Source: an uncultured Campylobacter sp. (GTDB lineage Bacteria; Campylobacterota; Campylobacteria; Campylobacterales; Campylobacteraceae). From it: 46,098 bases of DNA. The notes under the pieces were generated by a model, which worked only from the letters and a program-made list of their open reading frames with translations, searched no databases and was not told where the DNA came from. Both the position numbers and the translations under genes were made by a program. The stretch's first letter is position 1. Every line of letters starts with the position of its first letter. The stretch lies in contig NZ_CALIMS010000034.1 of assembly GCF_938045345.1 (NCBI RefSeq), positions 1 through 46,098 of the forward strand. The letters are read 5' to 3'. Of the stretch, positions 41,293-46,098 are shown in pieces.

Positions 41293-41775
41293 ATGAGAAG
41301 TAAAATTTTAATTGCGGCCTTTGCGGCGGCGCTTTTGTGTGGCTGCGCGGCGCACGACGCAAAGCTAGGCAAGGAGGCAAGCGCAATGGATAAGAGGGGC
41401 GAAAGCTCGGCTGCGGACTGCGGCGCTAGTGAGGGCGTCTGCAAAGTGCCCGCGGCGCAGGGGCCGGTGATAGGCGGCGGCACGGATGAGCACGGCTGCT
41501 TGGTCGCCGCAGGGCAGAGCTTTTCAAAGATCAAGAATGGCTGCGTGCAGGTTTTTGACGTCGCGGACGTGAGGCTAGACGATCCGGATAACGCTACGCT
41601 TGCGATCTACGGGATATTTTCCGCGGATAAAAGCAGGGTAGAAATTTTTTGGTCGAGCTTACCGCAGAGCGAAATTTTAAGCAAAGTTAAGGGAGGTGGC
41701 TATGTCTCGAAGGACGGCAAAATTTCGCTGCTAAAAACAAAAAGCGGCAAGGGCTATAAGATCCGCAGAAAATAG
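41293..41775 (+). CDS. Lipoprotein of unknown function, downstream of the esterase
   Basis: The 160-residue protein has a lipoprotein signal with lipobox LLCGC-A. A variable linker follows, then a small Cys-containing domain, GTDEHGCLVAAGQSFSKIKN-GCVQVFD, of a type seen in many short bacterial lipoproteins (a Cys pair around a Gly-Gln-Ser-Phe turn). The C-terminal half is a strand-rich domain (ATLAIYGIFSADKSRVEIFW, then KISLLKTKSGKGYKIRRK) that resembles lysozyme-inhibitor-like barrels, though I cannot confirm that. AAAGGAG lies 6 bases before the ATG. Its signal peptide resembles that of the preceding esterase (KILIAAFAAAL versus KILVAAFTATL), which suggests a local duplication of the 5' region. 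Confidence 0.75.
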   Translation: MRSKILIAAFAAALLCGCAAHDAKLGKEASAMDKRGESSAADCGASEGVCKVPAAQGPVIGGGTDEHGCLVAAGQSFSKIKNGCVQVFDVADVRLDDPDNATLAIYGIFSADKSRVEIFWSSLPQSEILSKVKGGGYVSKDGKISLLKTKSGKGYKIRRK

Positions 41776-41951
41776 CGGGTGAAATTTTAAGTCAGCCAAA
41801 TTTCGTGCGCTGTGGAGAAATTTAATCCAAGCGCGCCAAAGCTCGGGCTGGCCTAGTAGAGCCTAAGGCTTAAATTTAAGGGCAAGTTAATACCAAGCAT
41901 TCGGTTATTTGCGGCATCTGCCGCCGATAAAATTTAATTAAAGGAGCAAAA

Positions 41952-42530
41952 ATTGAGGTCATAAAAGTCGATCTACAAAAATCATATCCCAAACCCAGGC
42001 GCGACCGCGCTTGTATCGGCCAAATACGATGGCGACGTCAATGCGATGGCGATAACGTGGGCGCAGGCGCTTGACTACGACAAAGTTACCATCGTGCCGC
42101 ACAACGGCTCGTACACGAGGACGCTCATCGAAAAGAGCGGGTATTTCGCCGTGCAGATCCCCACGGCAGCGCAGGCGGAGCCGCTTAGCGAGCTGGGTGC
42201 CGAGAACAACTCGCGCTTTGATAATGCGGACAAGATGAAAAACGTGGAAATTTTTTATAAAGATGACTCCCGCGTACCGCTGATCGCGGGCTGCGCCGCA
42301 TGGCTCGTTTGCAAGCGTATCCCCGAGCCTCATAACGAGCAGAGCTATGATCTTTTCATCGGCGAGGTCGTCGCGGCGTATGCGGACGAGCGGATATTTG
42401 ACGGCGGACACTGGCTGTTTGAAAAGATCCCTGACGAGCTAAAGACGCTTCACTACGTCGCCGGGGCGGTCGGTATTATCTGGACGGCAAGGCGGTAGAT
42501 ACCAAGCGCACGCCTATAAGCGACGAATAA
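41952..42530 (+). pseudogene. Flavin reductase-like (flavoredoxin) gene with two frameshifts and no normal start
   Basis: Three frames carry one protein. The first reads EVIKVDLQKSY from about 41952, where only ATT is available as start behind AAGGAG. The second reads IPNPGATALVSAKYDGDVNA-MAITWAQALDYDKVTIVPHN onward to YVAG. The third reads RYYLDGKAVDTKRTPISDE to TAA 42530. The breaks lie at CCC (about 41988-41990, one extra C) and at a G4 run (about 42462, one missing G). The core is a FMN-binding split-barrel flavin reductase. Two indels and a lost ATG make loss of function likely. The middle frame alone (42046-42498) could give a product lacking both ends. Confidence 0.7.
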
Positions 42531-42639
42531 ACCGCCTCGCAAAATGCCGGCAAATTTGTAAATTTAAGACGAGCGCACGCGTGAATACGCGGCGAGCTTC
42601 GATAAAATTTCAAACTAAAGAATCTAAAAAGGATAGAAA

Positions 42640-43401
42640 ATGAAAAAATATATCGTCATCACCGGCGCGAGTTCTGGTATTGGAGCGGCCGCGGCCGAGG
42701 CGTTTGCGAGGCGCGGAGAAAATTTGATCCTAATCGCGCGCAGAGCGGAGTTGCTGCAAAGCTTAAAGAAGGAGATCGCGCAGATCGCGCCCAAATCGGA
42801 CGTAGTCATTAAAATTTGCGACCTTGCACGCAGCGAGAACGTCCTAGCACTTTGGGACGAGCTAAAAAGCTACGAGCTAAAGGCGCTAATTAATAGCGCT
42901 GGCTTTGGGGATTTTGGCTTAGTGGGAGAGCAGGATTTACAAAAAACGGTAAGAATGATAGACCTAAACGTAACCGCGCTCGCGATACTTTCGAGCTTAT
43001 TTACGCGAGATTACAAACGCAAACAAACTCAGCTTATAAACATCTCCTCTGTGGGCGGCTATTTTCTGGCGCCCGGCGTCGTGCCGTATTGCGCTACAAA
43101 ATTTTTCGTAAGCGCTTTCACCGAGGGTTTGAGCCACGAGCTGGCGCAGAATAAAGACGCCAAAATGCAGGCTAAAGTTCTAGCTCCCGCCGCGACTAAA
43201 AGCGAGTTTTGCGACGTAGCTTCGGGAAAGCGCGGATTTGATTACGATGCGGCGTTTTCGCAATACCACAGCAGCGAACAAACGGCAGAATTTTTGCTCA
43301 CGCTTTACGATAGCGATGCATGCATCGGAGAGGTGGATTTGGCTAGCTTCGAATTTAAACTTAGCGAACCGAAATTTAATTATATAGCAGCCGCCAAATA
43401 G
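42640..43401 (+). CDS. Short-chain dehydrogenase/reductase
   Basis: The 253-residue classical SDR has the nucleotide motif TGASSGIG, the RR pair after strand two (IARRAELL, favouring NADP), INSAGFG, the Ser in LINISSVGGYF and the catalytic YCATK. It resembles the YqjQ/DltE-like group of SDRs with a PAATKSEF loop. The substrate is unknown. The ATG is preceded by AAAAAGGATAG at normal distance. A perfect 9-bp hairpin closes the gene downstream. No partner gene fixes the pathway. Confidence 0.88.
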   Translation: MKKYIVITGASSGIGAAAAEAFARRGENLILIARRAELLQSLKKEIAQIAPKSDVVIKICDLARSENVLALWDELKSYELKALINSAGFGDFGLVGEQDLQKTVRMIDLNVTALAILSSLFTRDYKRKQTQLINISSVGGYFLAPGVVPYCATKFFVSAFTEGLSHELAQNKDAKMQAKVLAPAATKSEFCDVASGKRGFDYDAAFSQYHSSEQTAEFLLTLYDSDACIGEVDLASFEFKLSEPKFNYIAAAK

Positions 43402-43414
43402 CGGATCGGGTGAG

Positions 43415-43439
43415 GCGCAAGCTCACTTATAGCTTGCGC
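43415..43439 (+). terminator. Hairpin after the SDR gene
   Basis: GCGCAAGCT (43415-43423) pairs perfectly with AGCTTGCGC (43431-43439), starting 13 bases after the stop. Only a weak T-rich tail (TGTTAAGTT) follows. Confidence 0.55.
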
Positions 43440-43651
43440 TGTTAAGTTGCTTCTTTACGTGCGAGCAGGACTTAATTAGCTTCGTAGCGACAAGCTGCGC
43501 AGGCAGGCGCCTTTGAATTTTACGCATTTATAGATCGCACGATGAGCCGTGCTGTGCAGACGATATGCGCGTAAAATTTAGAATAACGTAGCGCCGGAGT
43601 TAAATTTGACTGCACAACGCGTTAAAATTTAAAGAAATTCAGGGAGTGAAA

Positions 43652-44236
43652 ATGGGAAAATCCGCTCTTGTACTAGGCGCTACGGGCGTCGTAGGCAGGG
43701 AGCTGGTGCGCGAGCTTTGCGAGAGCTCGGGTTACGATGAGGTAGAAGTATGGACGCGCCGCGAGATAGGCTTTTGCCGTCCTAAGCTTCGCGCGCGGAT
43801 CATTGATTTTGAGAGCATTTCGGATATCGCGCCACATAAATTTGACGAAATTTTTTGCGCGTTGGGCACGACGATGAAGCAGGCGGGTTCGCGCGAGGCG
43901 TTTTTGCGCGTGGATGTGGACTATGTCTATGCGGCGGCGAAGTGGGGCAAAGCAGCGGGCGTGCGGCGCTTCGTGCTCGTATCATCTCCGGGTGCGAACG
44001 AGGATTCGCTAAGCTTTTATCTGCGCGCCAAAGGACGTATTGAGCGGCGCGTGAGCGAGCTTGGCTTTGACAGCCTTCAGATCGTCCGTCCGCCGATAAT
44101 CCTCGGCGAGAGATCGGATGTTCGCCCGCTGGAGCGGCTCGCGGCGGCGGTTTTTAAACTGCTGCCCGCCTGCGTGCTCGGTAAATTTAGACCGCTTAGC
44201 GGCGCAAGTATTGCCCGCTGCGAGCGTGATTTTTAG
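43652..44236 (+). CDS. NAD(P)H-binding oxidoreductase (HTATIP2/YraR-like)
   Basis: The 194-residue Rossmann protein opens GKSALVLGATGVVGRELVRE (GxxGxxG). It has DEIFCALGTTMKQAGSREAF, the VDVDYVYAAAKWGKAAGVRR-FVLVSSPGAN block and the SFYLRAKGRIERRV motif with the Tyr-x-x-x-Lys pair. This matches atypical SDRs of the HTATIP2/YraR type. The end (GKFRPLSGASIARCERDF) comes about 15-20 residues early compared with relatives, so the tail may have been shortened by a late frameshift. A GTG at 43646 lies in frame, but GGGAG is best spaced for the ATG at 43652. Confidence 0.8.
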   Translation: MGKSALVLGATGVVGRELVRELCESSGYDEVEVWTRREIGFCRPKLRARIIDFESISDIAPHKFDEIFCALGTTMKQAGSREAFLRVDVDYVYAAAKWGKAAGVRRFVLVSSPGANEDSLSFYLRAKGRIERRVSELGFDSLQIVRPPIILGERSDVRPLERLAAAVFKLLPACVLGKFRPLSGASIARCERDF

Positions 44237-44259
44237 CTCAAAATCCTATAAAAATTCGC

Positions 44260-44469
44260 TCATTTTTTCTCTTTATTTTGTTTGATCTCCTCAAGACTTA
44301 GACCGCTTTTACCGATGCTGTCCATACCGAGCGTTTCGATCATCACGAGTATTGCGGCTGGGTCTTTGCCTAATACGCGCGCTAGCGTGTCCGTAATCTC
44401 GGCGATGATTTGCTTTTTTTGCTCTTTTGTAGGCTCTGGAGCGGCTACTTTTATATTTACGAATGGCAT
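44260..44469 (-). CDS. 4-oxalocrotonate tautomerase-family enzyme
   Basis: The 69-residue protein begins MPFVNIKVAAPEPTKEQKKQ. After Met removal, Pro1 is the catalytic base of this family, which tautomerises enol/keto acids. A 4-OT fold is expected (strand, helix EQKKQIIAEITDTLARVL, strand AILVMIETLG). The canonical Arg pair near residues 11 and 39 is not evident at the same places, so the substrate may differ. AAGGAGAG lies 4 bases before the ATG. It is convergent with the oxidoreductase gene. Confidence 0.88.
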   Translation of the reverse strand: MPFVNIKVAAPEPTKEQKKQIIAEITDTLARVLGKDPAAILVMIETLGMDSIGKSGLSLEEIKQNKEKK

Positions 44470-44657
44470 TTTCTCTCCTTAAATTTGATAAAGCAGGGCT
44501 AATTATATTAAATTTTAGCCTGTTACCCGTCTCGTTTGCGTTCTAAAATTTAAGTAGATATATTAGAATTTAACTTTAAATTTGATTTAAAGCTAGTATG
44601 ATTATTATGTGATTCGGTAGTAGTAAAATTTGATAAATTTACCCAAAAGGAGCGAAT

Positions 44658-46098
44658 ATGTGTAAGAATTTTTTCGGTTCTATCGTTTTGGCTGCGGCCT
44701 TGGTAGGCGGCGCGTTTATAGCGGTGCCGCAGACTGCGAGTGCGGGCGTTTTGGCGCATCAGGTAAAAACCCAGGGCGAGCTCGGCTCGGTATTTATCAA
44801 CCCCTACGATGTGGCGCCTCTGACCGCCGTTATCGATAGGGCGGGCAAGGATATCAAGGATATCCACGTGCGGGTGCTGGGTAAACCTAGCGGCGGTATC
44901 GACATCGCCTATAATGTCTCCGAGCATGCGCTGCTGACGCACGACGGCGTGCCGATCTGGGGGCTTTATCCCGACTATCTAAACGAGGTTGAAGTAAGCT
45001 ACGTTTTTAACGGCGAAAAGAAGGTCGAAAAGTATAAAATTTACGCTCAGCCGATCGTGACGTATAGCCGCGATTATAGATTTAGCCACATGCAAAAGAT
45101 GAAGGTTAAAAAGGTCGATCCCGCCTTTAAAAACAGGCTCTATCTCATCAACAACACCATCACGAGCGTCCATAAACCGCTTGATTGGAAAAACGGCGGT
45201 GCGGCTAGCTGGAATGATTTCACCGAAAATTTCGTCGTCGATACGCAGGGCGAGGTCAGATGGTATCTGGATTATCAGAAATTTTACGACCGCAGCGAGC
45301 GTAGAGTGATGGACGGCGGCATGATGATGGGCTTTCATCAGCTGCCAAACGGCGATCTGAGCTGGGGCATGGCACAGCGATATATGCGCTACGATATGAT
45401 GGGCAAGGAGGTGTATAATCGCGAGCTGCCGCGCGGCTACATCGACCTTAGCCACGAGGTGATGCCGCTAAAAGGCGATCACTTACTGCTTCGCGTCGGT
45501 AAATACAACTACCACCACGCAGACGGCAGGATCTCGCACACAATCAGAGATCACATCATCGAAGTGGACGGTAGCGGCAAGGTCGTGGACGAGTGGGATC
45601 TGAATGAAATTTTCGGCAAAAACGTCTACCGCAGCAACCTCATCAAGGCTCTTGACGCTCGCGCCGTGTGCCTAAATATCGATATGGACGCCAAAGAGAT
45701 CAAAATAAGCGACGATCTGCCTTTTGGCGACGTGACCTCGACCGGCACCGGACGCAACTGGGCGCACGTAAACTCGATCTCGCACGATCCTAGCGACGAC
45801 GGCATCATCCTCTCGCTTCGCCACCAAGGCATAGTTAAGATCGGCCGCGACAAAAAGGTAAAATGGATCCTCGCATCGCCTGAGGGCTGGAGCGCGGACT
45901 TTAAAGAAAAAGTGCTGGTGCCCGTGGATAAAAACGGCAACAAGATCAAATGCGAAAACTCAAGGTGCGAGGGCGACTTTGATTGGTCGTGGACGCAGCA
46001 CACCGCGTGGCTCACTCCGCGCTATGATAACAAGGGCCCAATCAAGCACATCAGCGTATTTGACAACGGCGACGGCCGCGGTATGGAGCAGCCTGCGC
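44658..46098 (+). CDS. assT: Arylsulfate sulfotransferase AssT (5' part, runs off the window)
   Basis: AssT moves sulfate from one phenolic ester to another phenol in the periplasm without PAPS. The frame is open from the ATG at 44658 (AAAGGAG 8 bases upstream) to the window edge, 480 codons seen. A signal peptide (IVLAAALVGGAFIAVPQTASA) is followed by a beta-propeller. Active-site residues can be placed by comparison with E. coli AssT: His in MGFHQLPNG, His in NWAHVNSISHD, Arg in SLRHQG 18 residues later, and the sulfate-carrying His in WTQHTAW. The CENSRC pair matches the disulfide near the active site that a dedicated DsbL/DsbI pair forms. Those genes, if present, would lie beyond the window. 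A weak TATGAT -10 lies near 44597. Confidence 0.93.
   Translation, partial: MCKNFFGSIVLAAALVGGAFIAVPQTASAGVLAHQVKTQGELGSVFINPYDVAPLTAVIDRAGKDIKDIHVRVLGKPSGGIDIAYNVSEHALLTHDGVPIWGLYPDYLNEVEVSYVFNGEKKVEKYKIYAQPIVTYSRDYRFSHMQKMKVKKVDPAFKNRLYLINNTITSVHKPLDWKNGGAASWNDFTENFVVDTQGEVRWYLDYQKFYDRSERRVMDGGMMMGFHQLPNGDLSWGMAQRYMRYDMMGKEVYNRELPRGYIDLSHEVMPLKGDHLLLRVGKYNYHHADGRISHTIRDHIIEVDGSGKVVDEWDLNEIFGKNVYRSNLIKALDARAVCLNIDMDAKEIKISDDLPFGDVTSTGTGRNWAHVNSISHDPSDDGIILSLRHQGIVKIGRDKKVKWILASPEGWSADFKEKVLVPVDKNGNKIKCENSRCEGDFDWSWTQHTAWLTPRYDNKGPIKHISVFDNGDGRGMEQPA

Noticed and set aside
42046..42498. Flavin reductase as an intact 150-residue gene
   Set aside because: Coding similarity clearly continues in other frames on both sides, and no ribosome binding site precedes this ATG.
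43800..44043. Small frames within the NAD(P)H-binding gene
   Set aside because: They are shadows of the GC-rich coding frame, with no ribosome binding sites.

Overview
The window looks like chromosomal DNA of an oral-type Campylobacter. Support comes from the constant AAATTT/TTTAAA words, GC-rich coding, TATAAT -10 boxes without a clear -35, a CmeABC-type efflux operon with a CmeR-like palindrome, an AssT-type periplasmic sulfotransferase, and best family matches that are campylobacterial throughout. A species such as C. gracilis would fit, but that is inference.

Layout. 1-861: an AT-rich partial membrane protein of unknown role. 0.9-7.9 kb: ilvD, then a divergent operon of a NitT/TauT-type ABC importer, a very unusual NnrS protein and a cupin. 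8.1-16.8 kb: housekeeping genes recJ, pyrG, a DUF945-like protein, nrdA with a structured leader, and a DUF3137-like protein. 16.9-22.3 kb: an AT-rich, one-direction array of about ten small, mutually unrelated genes, several matching immunity-protein families (Imm40, DUF4279, DUF6714, DUF7674, DUF3885, Imm45-like). This is best read as a poly-immunity locus with no recognisable toxin. 22.7-23.5 kb: a tRNA cluster (Ala, Gly, Leu, Cys, Ser) with a small entericidin-like lipoprotein. 24.0-28.2 kb: a decay zone with at least four frameshifted or nonsense-broken genes around an intact AT-rich AbiTii-domain gene. 28.2-30.1 kb: a hypothetical protein, a DyP peroxidase and tRNA-Ser. 30.5-36.3 kb: the cmeABC-type RND efflux operon. 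36.4-39.5 kb: thiD with an 84-residue insert, an MFS exporter and a YagU remnant. 39.7-46.1 kb: a tannase-family esterase, a lipoprotein, a doubly frameshifted flavin reductase, two Rossmann-fold oxidoreductases, a tautomerase and the 5' part of assT.

Themes. (1) The immunity array and the AbiTii gene are the candidate conflict systems; both are AT-rich against a GC-richer core, which suggests transfer. (2) Three unrelated proteins (NnrS, ThiD, a PQQ-like propeller) carry long in-frame low-complexity inserts built from the same short DNA words that fill the intergenic regions. (3) Single-base indels, several of them in short homopolymers, break at least five genes. They could be real decay, slipped-strand switching, or sequence error, and the sequence alone cannot separate these.
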